Positions 1 through 12,898 of a DNA stretch of 64,000 nt are shown in pieces (the stretch's first letter is position 1; each line of letters opens with the position of its first letter). The position numbers were made by a program, and so were the translations under genes. The notes under the pieces were generated by a model that made no database searches, had not been told where the DNA came from, and saw only the letters and a list, made by a program, of their open reading frames with translations. Source of the stretch: Crocodylus rhombifer (lineage: Eukaryota > Chordata > Crocodylia > Crocodylidae); NCBI GenBank assembly GCA_038503035.1, contig JAVSML010019067.1, positions 5,523 to 69,522 on the forward strand. Direction: 5' to 3'.

Positions 1-516
1 TTTGATTATGGACTGTTTAAAAGCTAATATCATTTACATTTCTGAAGTGTCTTTGCATCCCATAAGGCATCTAAAGTGCTTTGCAAAATATACAAGGGAA
101 TAATATCATCTGTTACAGAAATGCAAGCACCGCTGGTGAAGGACGCAGCACATGTATTCATGAGGGGGCCAGGGGGCAGCCTGAAGCTGTCAGAGAAGAC
201 TCTATTTTTACTGCATGCTACCAAGTCCTACATGCTGACCCTTGTAGCCCAGAGCCCCCATGGCTTCAGCAGCCTGCCATGCAGGGATAGACACCTGCAG
301 AGACTGCAGCTGGACAGAGCAATTATAAATGAAGGACAAATTATCCCCAAAGCATCCAGCTCTAGTTAGGGAAACCCAGGACCCTTCTGTCTCAGGTAGA
401 AATGCAACCCCTTCCACCAACTGTGGCAGGGCGCTGTAGGTGCCTGCCACTTTAAGGGCTGAGCCAAGCAGCCAGCAGGTGCTTGATTGCGGCACCCATT
501 TTAGACCCCTGGCTGC

Positions 517-746
517 CTATATAAGCAGATCAGGTTCCTGCTCACAGAGGAGGCAGCAACACTGCGTGGCTCTGTAACATCCTGGAGGGAAGGCAGGAGC
601 TGTAGGGGATGGCTAGGAGGCTCCGGGTCCTGGGCATGACCTAAAACTGCACCCTGCTGGGAGTGGGTGGCCTGGTGGGGCTCTCAGTGGCGCGGGAGCC
701 CCCAGGAAATGCCAGGCCAGTGACCACCCTGGTGAAAGGCGAGTAG
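517..746 (+). other. TATA box followed by a short interrupted ORF
   Basis: TATATAAG lies at 518-525. An ATG at 609 opens MARRLRVLGMT, then a TAA (642-644), then 33 further codons in the same frame to TAG (744-746). The second part has a hydrophobic stretch (CTLLGVGGLVGLSVA). The spacing from TATA to ATG suits a small gene, a pseudogene, or the promoter part of an LTR-type repeat. I do not recognise the product and see no conserved domain. It could be chance. Confidence 0.25.
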
Positions 747-1737
747 GGGCGCCTTAACCCCAGCCCTCACCTTCGGGTGAGTTGAGAGTAAGCTCTGTAG
801 CCAAGCACAATGATCTGCTGCTCCAGGGGGGGAGTGAGAGTCCCCATGAGACCCTGGAGCACCAGTCGTGGTGTGTGTTAAGAGAGCCCCGCAGGGTCAG
901 GCATGCTCCCAGGAGCACCTGAGCCGGGAATGGGGAACTCCACACCAGAAGTGCAGGCAGGAGGCAAAGACCCTGCTAAGGGACTCGACTGGTCAATGCG
1001 GGGGCCAGGACCTACCACAAGGGATACCCATGATAAGCGTGGAAGCTCGGGGTCCTGAAAGGGCCAGGGCTTAAGGAAGCTGAAGGTCCCCATAGCTGGG
1101 GGGCCGCAGCTAATGGGTGAAGGTGACGGTTTAGCTAACTGCCTGAGATGCCATCTGTGAGGCTTGGGCCACGGTGTAGGGGTGGAACGGAGCCACAGAT
1201 AGCCCCCCTCAATATTGGGGTGCAACAATGGGCAGCCTTCCACCTTAATTAACAACTTTATTAATTACCAAAGCATGGCGGGCGCGACAGGTGGGTGGCA
1301 CGCCCAGAGGCAGGTGGGGAGCTAGCTGCAGCTAGCCAGGGATGCCCGCTTTGCTACACCAACAGGAACCAGGACTGCTCTCTCATCAGCTCTCCAGTCT
1401 CTATTGAATTCTTCTATTCAAGTTTGTGTTTCCCAGCAGGCTCTTGTAAAAGGTGTCTTTCTAAACCCAGAAGCCACCACCAGTTGCAGCCATAGGCTGG
1501 CTAGTTTGTTTCTGATGGCTGCAAGTTGCCCCTTCTTCTTTTCCCAGAGCTGGCTTCTAGCTTCTCTCCTGCTCCATTGTCCCTGAAGAAGATGCCTGTC
1601 TTCCCCAGCTGCCCTGGCTGGGTGCCGTGTGGTGTGCCGCAGGGTCACAGGCAGAGCAGTGAGGGCTGGGACATCTGCTCGCCATCACCTGGCACTCTCT
1701 TAGCAGAGTAGTTCAAATTAGGCAGCAGGAATTCGGG

Positions 1738-1830
1738 GTCCCAGCTCCAGAACTTATTTCAGCCTCCGTGCAGAGATCCAAGGAGAGTCACTTCACCTCT
1801 CTCAGCATCAGTAATTATGAATCGATTACC
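1738..1830 (+). repeat. MIR-like SINE fragment
   Basis: gtcccagctccagaactta, then gtcacttcacctctctcagc and catcagt, a weak match to the MIR core. Confidence 0.4.
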
Positions 1831-2994
1831 ATTTCCCCAAGGCTTTGAAGAGGTGACATTCTGGATAAGGATTTGCTGCAGTTATGGGCCCTTAGTTTTG
1901 TCTTGTCAGAGTTGCAGTGCTCATGGGCCAGGCAGCAGAAGGGCTCAGCTCCCACAGAGGCAGCAAAACCAGCAGCTGGGTGTCTGGGACAGCTGAGCAT
2001 GTAATGTGCTGAGTCCTCCAGGATCCTGGGTACTGAGCCAACCTTGCCTTCTTCACCAAAGCCCCCCACCCCTCCAACCCCCCTGGGACAGGAGTCCACC
2101 CAGGGCAGGTCTCAGAGAGTTTTGCTCCACAGAGACCTGGGGACCATTTTGCTTCCTGCACTTTTGTTCACCTTTAAGACATTTCCTTCCCTGAAGTGGC
2201 TCTTTCCAGGGTGGCTGGCAGAGGGAGGGCACTGGGTCTAAGTGTATTTGATGGATAATTCCTCATTACCTTAATGCATTTGCAAGCTGGGCTAATTGAT
2301 GGATGTTTAACAGAATGTATTTCCGACAGTCGGCTGGAGAAATGGACTCTCATTACTCTGCAAATGTTTCTTTTTACTATTGAACTCTTTTGTTTCAATT
2401 GATCCTTGCATTTCCCATCATTCACTGCTCATTAATAATCCCTGGAGCAGCTGCTCCCTCCAGCCCCTCTTGTACTCTCCTGAGCCATCACTCATTTCCC
2501 CTTGGCCTGGTGGCCAGTTGCACCTGGGATGCCGTGAGCTGGTAGAGAAGGCAGGAGGGTGGAGAGCGAAGGCTTGAGAAGTGGTTTTCCAAGGAGGCGG
2601 TGACAGATTTGTGTGTCATGGGAGGCCAACTGATGCAGGAGAACAGGCCAGGCCCTGCCTGTACCCCCGACACACGCCGGGCCTTACTTCTCAATTCTCC
2701 GGAGGCTCTTTTACACCAGTGGGAAAGGCTCTCACAGAAGGTGTAATACAGCTGCCCGGCAATACCTTTGTGCACCTGCTGTGAAGCCTCTACGTGGGTG
2801 GTGTTCCCCATTCTTCATGTGTGGGGCTACATGGAGAGGGCAGAGGTGGCAGCACTCCAATTGTAGGGGACTAAGGGAAGCTGCACGTAAGACAGAACTG
2901 CTTTAAGGTTGCTCTAACTTTTGGACTTAAATTCTGTGTGGTTGTGGAAGGGAAGGAGCCCAAAGGATCTTTGCGCAATCGGGGTAGAAGGAGG

Positions 2995-3140
2995 ATTGTC
3001 TGGTGGTTCGAACACCAGCTGGGACTTGGGTTCAATTCTTCGCTCTGCCATATACTTCCTCAGTGGCCTTAGGCAAGTCCTTAGCCTTTCTCCGCTGCAG
3101 CTTTCCATCTGTAAACCCATGCCATAGATACCTCCCTGCA
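2995..3140 (+). repeat. MIR-like SINE (tRNA head present)
   Basis: Head with ggttcaattc B-box-like sequence, then gctctgcca, gtggccttaggcaagtcctt and catctgtaaa in the MIR order. Confidence 0.7.
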
Positions 3141-4404
3141 CCCGAGTGAGGGCATGCAGTCCCATGAAGTATTCACTGCATTGATATTTTGGGACTTGTT
3201 CTCCCTGCCTCAAGCCTCACATGGTGCCATTATTTCCCCTAACACAGCTGGGCGTCCAGCCCTCCTAGCACAGACTTCTCCACTTGGACCAGCGGCGCTT
3301 ATCCCACTCACTTTGCGGCAGTGGCAAATGATGGCACAAGATGCCCGGTACCAGCAGGGGAGACTTAGCCCCCCGCGGCCTTGTTCTTCCCTTGCTTGCA
3401 CCACCTTGCCTCTGCTGTCTCTCCATTGACCTAAAGAGAGAGAGTCCTGACTCAGAGCAGCAAAAGAAGAGAAGAAACAAGCCCAGGCTCTTTATTAAAT
3501 GCACAGCTGTAGCTGCCTCTTGCACAGAAAGGGGATGAAATTAAGCCAAAGTAAATGCTAGGCTGGATATATTGGGGGAAAGCATCCTGCTGCCAAGATC
3601 TATTAGACGCTGGAATTGTCATTGCCAGAGGGAAGTGGAGGCCCCGTTGTTTGAATCACTTAAAACTAGATGGGACAAGGGCCTCAGGGATAGACTGTAG
3701 GGAGCGGTTCCAGGGTGGCCCCTCAGGGATGTGCCATTTGGGACATAATGGGGCTTTGATCTCTGTAGCATCCATGATTGTGTAATTATAGGCCACCACT
3801 CGCCATCTACCTACCGGGTACCATCACATAAGTGCAGAGCATGGTAACTGCCGAGTCCTGGTGATGCCTTGGAAAGCATCCAAAGAGTTACCATCTAACT
3901 CGCAGGAAATTAGCAATATGAAAATCAAAGATCAATTACCACATGACGGGCGCTCATGCTAATCCTCTAGTGTACGAGGCAGGAGTAACCAGATAAGACC
4001 CCATGATTACCAACATTATGTGGTCAATAGTTACCGTGTAATTAAAAGGTTCTTCCCCTTCCTTCGGTGCATGAGCCTGAGGCTGCAACCTCCCAATTTG
4101 ATCTGCTGTGGGAGAAAATAGTACAGCCAGTCCAGTGGGACCTGAGGATATGGGGCTGCTGTGACACCAGTGGAGAGTATTTCCCTCCCTCATTAAATGT
4201 AGGACCTGGGGAGACGCTGTCTGATCTTCCCTCTGCCAAAGGATCTCAAAGCCCTTCACACACACTTTAGGGCAGGAGGTGCAGAGCCTGATGCCCAATC
4301 TCATTGCCTCTCACTGGGTTTGGGCACTTTCCGCTCCTTGGACAAACCCAGGCCCAGCCTTATGTGGGATTGTAAATAGCCTTGTGCCCATTGCCCAGGA
4401 TGGA

Positions 4405-4505
4405 TAAAGGAGGCACAGAGGGGCTCATTCTTGTGCCCTACAATCTCATGGCCAGCCCAGGAATAGAGCCCAAGTCCTGGGTCTGGTGCTCTGTGAATCA
4501 GGCCT
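4405..4505 (-). repeat. MIR-like SINE fragment
   Basis: aggcacagaggggct, then gccagcccaggaatagagcc and caagtcctgggtctggtgct, the reverse MIR core. Confidence 0.5.
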
Positions 4506-6443
4506 GTCGTCTCTCTCTCAGATTTGCTTGAATCCTCCTCCAGATTTCTGCGACAGGGGTTTCTCTCTGTCTGCGGGACAGGCCATGAGGCCTGGGGAGA
4601 GTCAATCTCTTTTGGTTACATTCTGCGGGATAGGCATCCTCAATTCACCCTCCAGGAATATCCTCCGGGGCTCTCTTAACGTGCCCTGTTTTCTTAATCA
4701 TCCCTGCCAGCAAATGTGCTTGCTAGGATATCTGCAGCAGCTGAACACAGCATGAGGAGCATCTAAGGGAATCCCATCATTTAATCATCAGAATAAAGAT
4801 CTGAGGGATCGGCTCCCAGGTCTGGCAGCCACACTAAGCAAACGCACTGGCAATCGATTCTCCCCTGCCTCCCACCCCGGGGTGCTCCTCAAGCTGAGCC
4901 GGGAGGCAGGGACCGCATCCGGGTCTGCGTTTCTACAGCACCGGGTGCTAGGTAATGCCCCAGTAATGATTCTGATAGTGACTCCACGTCTGCTCCTCCC
5001 TCGTCTTTGCAAGTGGCAAAGTCTGCTGTGTGGCAAGGATTTAACTGGGAGCAGCCGTTGGCCTGCAGCCTTGATGTATTAGCTTTGGCAACCTTTGGAC
5101 GTGTTGTCATACCAATAAAACTGCTGCAATTGAAAACCTGAACTGATGCTCCCGTCCTGGGGCAGCAGCACCAAGATCTTCCAGGAGCCGTTCGATCTTC
5201 CCAGTGAATGGTCACCGTCTCCGGGAAAGCTTTGCACCCACAGTTAGGGCCAGATTTCCCAGAAGGCTCATCCCACCCCAATACTCTGGTTTCCTCCTTT
5301 CATGGGAGCTGTAAACAGGAGCCGACCTCTTCTGCGTGCTCGCCCTGGAAGCACGATGAACAGTGTGGTCTGCACGTTTGAGTGCTCGCTGCCACAACCC
5401 AGCCAAGCAAGAGCAAGGGAAAGCTGTGCTTAAATGGGAAGGGCTTTAGCATGCTGGTAATAAATGTTCGGTCTCCTCGGAGCGTCGGGTTGTAGCTCTT
5501 TCTGTTAAGAGCAGCAATAACATGAAACTAGTTGATTCAGGGGACTGGTCATAAAATGGGGAGTCTTTTTCTGCTGAAGCTATCTCATCAGTCAGGGAGA
5601 GGGAGAGTGGGATTGGACCTCTAAAAGGTAGAGCCATGCCTGGTACAACGGGACTCTGGTCTCTAATGGGGCCTCTAGCTACTACCTCAACGCCAATCAT
5701 AGGCCACAACAAGGGATGGACAATGCTCCATCCTGTTTGGGTGTCGTTGGCACAAACCAGCCCAGACGTCAGAAACTTTGCCATTCCCCTGGACCATTGC
5801 TCTAATGCAAGCCAATTTCTAAAAGCAAATTTCTAAATATCGTTCTCTAGCTATCAGGTGTGAGTTAAGGGCTGCCCCCGAGACACACATGGGAGCGCTG
5901 TGCTGGTTCTGGGCATGGGGGTGGAGGGCTGCCTCTTGATGTGCCAGGTAAGATTTGTCTTGCTGTCTGGTGGGGGCCTAGGGTCTCGAAGCTGCTGTTG
6001 GCCAGGTCATCAGCCCACATCTGGCTCAGACTCGCATTGACCAAGGTTGGCGACTGCTCATAGCTCTCCAGCAGCTTTCAGGAAGTGAGTGTGAAGGAGC
6101 CCAGCTACCAGCAGATGATTTCCCCATCATAAAATCTAGCATCAAACTGAGCTCTTATGATAGCAAAGCACGAAGGGAGCTTTGGCATATGGGCCTTTTT
6201 CTGGGCCAGGACAGATGAGCCATTTACATGGGAGCTGGGAAGTGATACAATCCCGTAACCAGCAGCAGCACAGCCCGGTCTGGTGGAGAGTTACCCTGGC
6301 AGTATCCAGGATAGAGCTCTAGCGGTATGTCATCAGCTTAGGTCTTTTCTGCCCATACCCCTTGCAAGGTAGCCATATGCTAAAGATAAGTAGACAATTA
6401 CCTGGTTCCCCACCACCTGTGTGAGCTACCCTGGGACAGCTTA

Positions 6444-6514
6444 ATTAGTGGGGACAGCTTAGTGTCCCCACTAATCCCAGTGTAGTTTACATCGCTATAC
6501 TAAACTCCACTGGG
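6444..6514. repeat. Two adjacent perfect/near-perfect hairpins
   Basis: Hairpin 1: attagtggggaca (6444-6456) and tgtccccactaat (6463-6475), a perfect 13-bp stem with a 6-nt loop. Hairpin 2: cccagtgtagttta (6476-6489) and taaactccactggg (6501-6514), 13 of 14 paired with an 11-nt loop. They are back to back with no spacer. A direct repeat ggacagctta flanks the first arm. Confidence 0.85.
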
Positions 6515-8594
6515 GCATTTGCTCATCTGTCCAGCCTCAATAGAGAGGCACTTCTGTGGGAGCTGGGCAAAAGTTATGTGCGCATGTGTAGCTAGCTGCT
6601 GGTCGGCCCAGCTCTGTGGATAAAAGCCAATCTCCGGCACTGTTGATCTGGCACCTGTCATCAACCCTGAGCTCCCGTAAATAATCCTCTGTGTGTTATT
6701 GCATTAAGGCAAAAGTGACAGACTGGTCCAGGAAAGAGGCCGGCCCCGGTGCTGGGCTCCTTCAGGAACGTGCCTGGAACAACTGGCGACTATAAAAAGC
6801 AGCTGTCAGAGGCCTCTCAGTATTAATGCTCCAGGGAGCCCTACTCCTCTCCCATCCGCTGCTTCCCCGCGTGCTGTTCCAGGAAGCCATTATCAGTAGC
6901 TTTTACTCCATGTGCTGTAAAACAACTGGGGCTCCTTTCCTCTCGTTCAGGCACTTAGAAGCATCGGCTATCGACAGCCGCCTCTGAAGGAGGGAGGGAG
7001 CTCCTTGGCGCTCTTCCATTCCCATCTCCTGGCGAGCGGTGCTGGGCAGAGCCAGGGGACTGACAAGAATTCTTGCACTCCTTCCTCAGCTGATCAACCC
7101 AGGATGAGGCCAGAGGAAGAGGAAACCCAGAGCCAGGAGGAGGGGAAATGCTCACAGCCTGCGCAGAGGAGATAATGCGTTCTGTGGCCCAGCATTCGGG
7201 TTTAGGTTCTCCGAAGAGCTCTGCTCCCATCGTGTCACGGGCCTGATTTCAGACACGCGCTGCAGCGGGGTGCTGGGGTCTATGGGTGAGCTGCGCGGGA
7301 GCTGAGTGGCGCTGCGTGCCACAGTCCCGGGGGGCACTCTGGAAAGGCCAGCAGTAGGTGGGAATGCAGAGCCCCACAGCACTGTTTTGAGAATGGTCCT
7401 GATGGCCTGGAAGCCAGGAGTGCAAGTTCAATGAACTGGGGGGCTTAACTTCTTCGGAGCCCATTATAACCGCAGCCTGAAAGCTTTCTCTGCTTCGCTT
7501 TGGGCAGATGAACATCAGGGAGTGGAAGAAGGGACTGACAGTACCATGTGGGTGCAGAAAGCTCTGCCTCTCCATTCCCCACTATGGGTCTCCTCTTCTT
7601 TGCCATCTCACGTCCTCAGGGGCATCCTCTGTGTGTTACTGCATCCCATCCCAGGGCTGTCCATCAGCGGAGGTCGCCACAGCCCAGGCCAGCCCTCCTA
7701 CCCCCTCCGCAGCCCCTTCCCACTCCACCCATCCCCTCCGCCTTAAACTGCCTTCTGAAATTAAACTCCAAGCTCCGGCCACTCTTGCTTGTTCCTGGAG
7801 TGAGAGCAGCAGAGATGGATTTATCTGCGCCCCAGAGAGCTATAACACACAAGCAACTCCCCAGCGATTACAAGGAAGGAGCAACCCCAATCCATCAAAC
7901 CCACCGTGCAGAACAGCGGCAGAACAGGATCTCTCGGTCTGCCTGCCCATGCCCTGGCAGGCTGGCTGCGCTGCCAGGAGGAGGAGCAGGGGCCTGGGTG
8001 GGGAGGCAGGGGAGAAGGAGCTGCAACTCGCCCTTTGGCTCTACAGTGGGTCCAGCCAGGCCCTGGCATCTAAATGGAGATGGATGCCTTGTGCAGACCC
8101 TGGGACCAATTGGGTTGATTTTGACACTCGGGCTCTGTTTACGTTCCTGCAGATTTTCTGCTCTGGCTGCTGTATTCAAAGCATGGCTCCCTGGCTGAGC
8201 CGGATGCTTGTTCTCGGGCTGCAGTGACAGTCGTAGCCCACCCGCCAGCTCCAGCCTCCACTTCAGATGCCGGTTCCCCCTTCTCCCCTGCAGACTTGAC
8301 CTTCCCCTGCGGCGTACGGCTGTGAATTATTGATATCGGAAATGCTCGGGCAGCCACGCACTAGGAAGTGCTGTTTGTGCTAAGGACAGTAACCGCCGCT
8401 CCATGTCTGGCACAGCCCAAGCTGGCCTCCCTCCCTCTGCTCCCTGACCAGCCACACAGGGAGCATCTCAGGTCCCCTGGTCCAACCTGCCCTTGGCCTC
8501 GCTAGAGCAATGCGGATGCCTTGAAGCACCAGCTCTGAAAGTGGTTTGCAGAATTTCTCCCTGCAAATGTCTAAGCCACTGGGTCCTTTGTACT

Positions 8595-8700
8595 AACCCT
8601 GTGAGGGTATATTCTGTAGAGAGAGGCCCTAGGCTTCTCACACCACTCTCCCTGCACTGTTCCCTAGACACCGGGGAGTGTAGGAGCATCTGTCTGCACA
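8595..8700. repeat. Dispersed repeat of unknown family, copy 1
   Basis: Shares an ordered series of blocks with 11165-11262: gtgagggt, attctgtag, gag..ggcc, ttctcac.ccac, gttcc, gaca.c.gggga. About 90 bp is alignable. The family is not recognised. Confidence 0.6.
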
Positions 8701-9670
8701 AAGCTACATGGCAATGACCAATACAGGTCTCCAGATCCCTACAACCCCATTATTGCTCACCCCTTTCCCATCACTTGTGCAGCCCATCTGTGCCCTGCCT
8801 GCAGACGCTCCTGGCTGTTTGACTCTTGCATGACCTGACACCACCAGATTCTCCGGTGTGTGGTGAAATGATGCCCATTACACTCAGTCTCAGGCCTTCC
8901 TTTATAGTTTCTTTCCTCCTTGCTGACTTGTGGCTGTAAGAGTGAATCTGGCACTGGCCTGTTAAAGGTCAGTGGCCATCAGAGGCTCATGGCCATGGGG
9001 TAGCATGGTTAGTACACACTAGCTAGTACAGCCAGTTGTATACAAAGGAGTGATGTGGCTAGGGCATCATATCCAGCCCCAATGATCAGGTACTTGCTTA
9101 CAGCTGCATCAGCTGGGGCCAGCCCGCAGGGAAGACCAAAGCTTAAATTCAGGCCCCCAAAGGCTTAACAAGACCCCTTAACTTCCCTGCCACCACATCC
9201 CAGCAGGAGGGACTTGTGTTTCTCACTAGTCCTTAATAACTAGAGTCCCCAGGCTGAGGAATGGGGGTGCAGCTTAGATCACCGGTCACCTCCCTTTCTT
9301 GTCCCAGTGCCCCAGGAGGAGTTCAGGGCCAGCAGCGCACGGGCCTCAAAGGTAATATTTCCGTCACCTCCAAAACGAGATGCTTTGTCCTGTCACGGCT
9401 TGCAAGCGTTGTAAATCCAAAGTAAGCAAAGCTGAAAATGCCTCATTGCTGCCTTTAAAAAAAGATCTGGAAATGCCCAGCAGACTGTTGCCCTTTCTTG
9501 GAGAATGTCTTAGGTGGGGGGTTTCAGGTGGAACAACTTGGAGGCGTGAGCACAAGTCCACGGGCTGTTTCAGCCAGTCTGAATTTGGGTTGTTCGGTAA
9601 ATTATAGCCCTGGCAGGAGAACTGTGCTCAAGTCAAGCTTGGATCCTTTGCCAGTTCTGGGAAGGAGAAT

Positions 9671-9790
9671 GGTCTAGGGACGGGCGCAAGGGCCTGGGAG
9701 TCGGACCTGCTGGGCTCTGTCCCCATGACTTCGCGAGCTGCTTCCTCCCTCTGCGCCTCAGCTTCCTCCTCCATCTCAGAGAGGGCCAAG
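9671..9790 (+). repeat. MIR-like SINE
   Basis: ggtctagggacggg (tRNA A-box region), then gggcctgggagtcggacctg, then tcccctctgcgcctcagcttcc-like core. Confidence 0.65.
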
Positions 9791-10797
9791 GAGGTGTTCG
9801 CTATCGGCTGTCCACACCGAGACGCAGCACAGAATCGGATTAAGGACGGGCCGCACACTGGAGCTTGGAGGCCCCCGGGATCCATGCCCAGCTGTGAAGC
9901 TGGATTGCGTGGCTGCCTTCTCTCTTCGTGGGGGCAGCGGGGGGTGCAAAACGGGGCGTATCTGGATCCAAACTGTGTCCACTGGGCTCATCTCTCCTGC
10001 CTGTAGCAATTACCTGCCCCTTCATCTGTGGGCATGGGTTGCTGGTGCGGCCCAGCCCTCCTTGCGCAAGCGACTTGTCCTCACCGTGTCCAAAGAAAGG
10101 TTTGGTGCCCTGACATAGGGACGCTGCTGCCAAGCAGCCTGGGGGAGCAAACAAAGAGATGAAGAGAAGCGACGTGAGCTCCCACTGTGCCAGAGGTGTG
10201 CCCGACAGAGAGCGCAGGACTGCCCTTCCCACCACTGTCCTCCCTCCCGCTGCTGAGCTGCATGTTCTGAAGCAAGACGCAGGCATGGGGCAGCTGTCGG
10301 GCCCTGATAATCTTCTGAGAATTAACAATTGTTCACTCGAATGTCATTTCCATCTTTAATTGGAACACGAGCTGAAACAAAGCAGCGTCCGGGGCTCCAC
10401 GGCCTGATAAGGCACCGCTGGGAAAAACCTTTCTCTCCTCTCAGACGTGGCACATGAAGCTGCAATGAGCTGATAAAGCAGAAAACATTTTGCCTTCCTG
10501 GAGAAATGGCCGCGGCAGCCTCACATGGCATCTTCCCTCCTCCCCATCCCCCCCACCCCACCCTGCTCCTGCTGGAGGGGAGGAGGCGCATTAGGAAGGG
10601 AAATCGTGGGGAGAGTGGCAGGGCAGGAAATGGACTTGATTGGTACATGTGGACAAGGGGCATGGGTGCACGTGGCTCCGTGGATGCTAGCTGTGATGGG
10701 GAAACGGCAGGACAGAGGACAACGCAGAGAGAAAGTTGCTCCAGCCTCAAGCCAGCAGCAGGCTGGATAGCATTAACTTTTTCTAATGAATAAGTGG

Positions 10798-10895
10798 TGG
10801 GGCAGGCTGGAGCTGGGACGAGGCTATAGGAGATCTGGGATCCAGTCCAGATCTGCCACCGACTCCCCCGGTGACCTTCTATGACTCTTGTGTTC
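10798..10895 (+). repeat. MIR-like SINE fragment
   Basis: gggatccagtccagatctgc, then caccgactcccccggtgacc. Confidence 0.5.
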
Positions 10896-11164
10896 TCTCT
10901 CCTTGCCGGGTGAGTTTAATTAGACGTGTGATTTTTAAACCCATACGAAAGGGCCCACTCCGGCTTTCGGTTTCAACCAGGCTCGTTTCGCTTAGCTTCA
11001 GTCAACCGGGAACAGGTTTAAACCAACCAGAAACAAAACCGGCCCCAGAGGGCTTGCACATGTTTCACTGAACCATAGGTGGGACTCCAGCTTTAGGATG
11101 AGCCAAGTCACTCGCCCAAGGCACGCCCGGGAGCCTCCGGCAGAGCAGGGAAGTGGTCTCCAGT

Positions 11165-11262
11165 CTAACACGGTGAGGGTTTTATTCTGTAGGGAGCGGC
11201 CGTGAGTTTCTCACGCCACCCCTGTTCCCAGACAGTGGGGAGGTGTACAACCACCTGGCTTT
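11165..11262. repeat. Dispersed repeat of unknown family, copy 2
   Basis: Diverged copy of the repeat at 8595-8700, same orientation. The region just upstream (10920-11050) is rich in ggtttaaacc- and aaccgg-like words. Confidence 0.6.
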
Positions 11263-12898
11263 CCCCCTTGTGACCAAGAGGTGTGTAATGAGGAAGCGGG
11301 GTCTGCCTACAGTCCACCCCGTTGCGCTGTGATTGAATAAAGCACTGGATGAAGCAGCCAGGTGAAATCTGCACCCTCTGACCTCAGTGTGGGAATCACA
11401 CAGACTCCTTCCTTTGCCCTGTCTCACGATAACATCACGCCTCGCACGCCCAGTGCCTCACACAGATTCCCTGTGCTCCTGCAGTGTGATCCTCAGACCC
11501 CCACAAACACCCATGTCCCACTCAGCTTCCCTCTTTGCCCCGTTACAGTCCCAGTCCCCAGCCAAGTGCTGCCTGGTTGCTGCAGGAGTTCGGTTCCCAG
11601 CTCCAGGCTGCTGCAAGACTCCTGGTCCCTGGGCTCATAGCTGGTTCCCCTCTCACCCGCTTGGCTCAAGGTGTTTGGAGCTGGTGGGCAATAGCAAAGA
11701 GCTGACCACTAGCCCAGACTTGGCCACTTCTGCCTCCCCTCTGGCTGCCTTTGCTGTCGATGCCAGCCCCATGCCCACTCCAACACAGCAGAGGCAGGGT
11801 CTGTGGGGTGCCCGAGGGGTGACGAGGGCTAGAGGGCAGTACTAGGGGGCAAGAATAAACGTCAGAGAGCTCCTGCAGGGGGGAAGGTCACGACCCCCAC
11901 TACAACTGCACGCCCCTGTATCTCTCCCCCACGCTGCACCAAGCACAGAGACGGGGGTGAGGAGGTGGCATCGATCAACTGCCTCCTGCTCCCCACCTCC
12001 ACATTCACTCTGTGTCCTACGGGTCTGCTGTGGACCTCAGCACCTCTGAGCCGGTCAGCCTCTGCCTGTCTATCACCTCCCCAGCTGACCTGGCCTGCTC
12101 AAACCATCCATGGCCCCACGGTGGCTTGCTTTTCTCCCCCTCAGTCCTCCCAGGGCTTGTGTTTTCTCTCTGCCAAGACTCCCAACAAGCCGTCCTTCCA
12201 ATTTCCCAGTCACTGCCTGATGCAGACACTCAGGGAAGACAGTGCAGCACAATGGAAATCTGTGGGCAGAGTGAAATAAATTAAATGTATCATCTAATTC
12301 AATAAGAACTGAGTGTACAGGCAGAGTGATGATGGGGAGGGATTGCTGCATCATTCCTGGGGTCCAGCTGTACACAGCTCAAGTCTAACATGTCTCTTGG
12401 GATACGAGGACTTTTGGATGATGTAGCCAGGAACTGGTTGAGGCCCCGGTCTAGGGCAGCCCTTAAACACATGCTTATGGGAGCCAATGTGCTTTCCTTG
12501 CAGCAGGATCCCAGTGAAGCTGGCGGGGTCAGACAGGGAAGGGCCATGATCGCCTGAGCAGAGAGGCTGGTACTCAGCCAGCTCAGAGGCTTTCCAAGAG
12601 GGGGAGACAGGCCAGGACAGCTCATTCACGTATCCTTCAGTGGAAAGGGCAAGGAGATGAGAGGAGCAGCTGGAAAAGCAGAGACCAGACACACACGTTC
12701 ATCTCCTCCTCCATTTTTTCCTCCCCACTCAGCTCTGAGTCATGTGTAGGCAAACTTTTGCCTTTTATGTTCCCTTAGCCATACAGTCAGGCTCTCACAC
12801 AGGGGGTGCGGGCGAGGAGAGGTCTCTTTCCAGCCCCTGGCTTTCTCCCGCTGCCCACACCACCCTCACCCTAGCAACCCTATCAATGAAGTTGTGCC

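Noticed and set aside
7508..8227. 239-codon + strand open frame
   Set aside because: No domain, low-complexity Pro/Ser-rich composition, overlapped by a 216-codon frame of equal quality, and no splice or conservation evidence. Expected by chance in GC-rich DNA.
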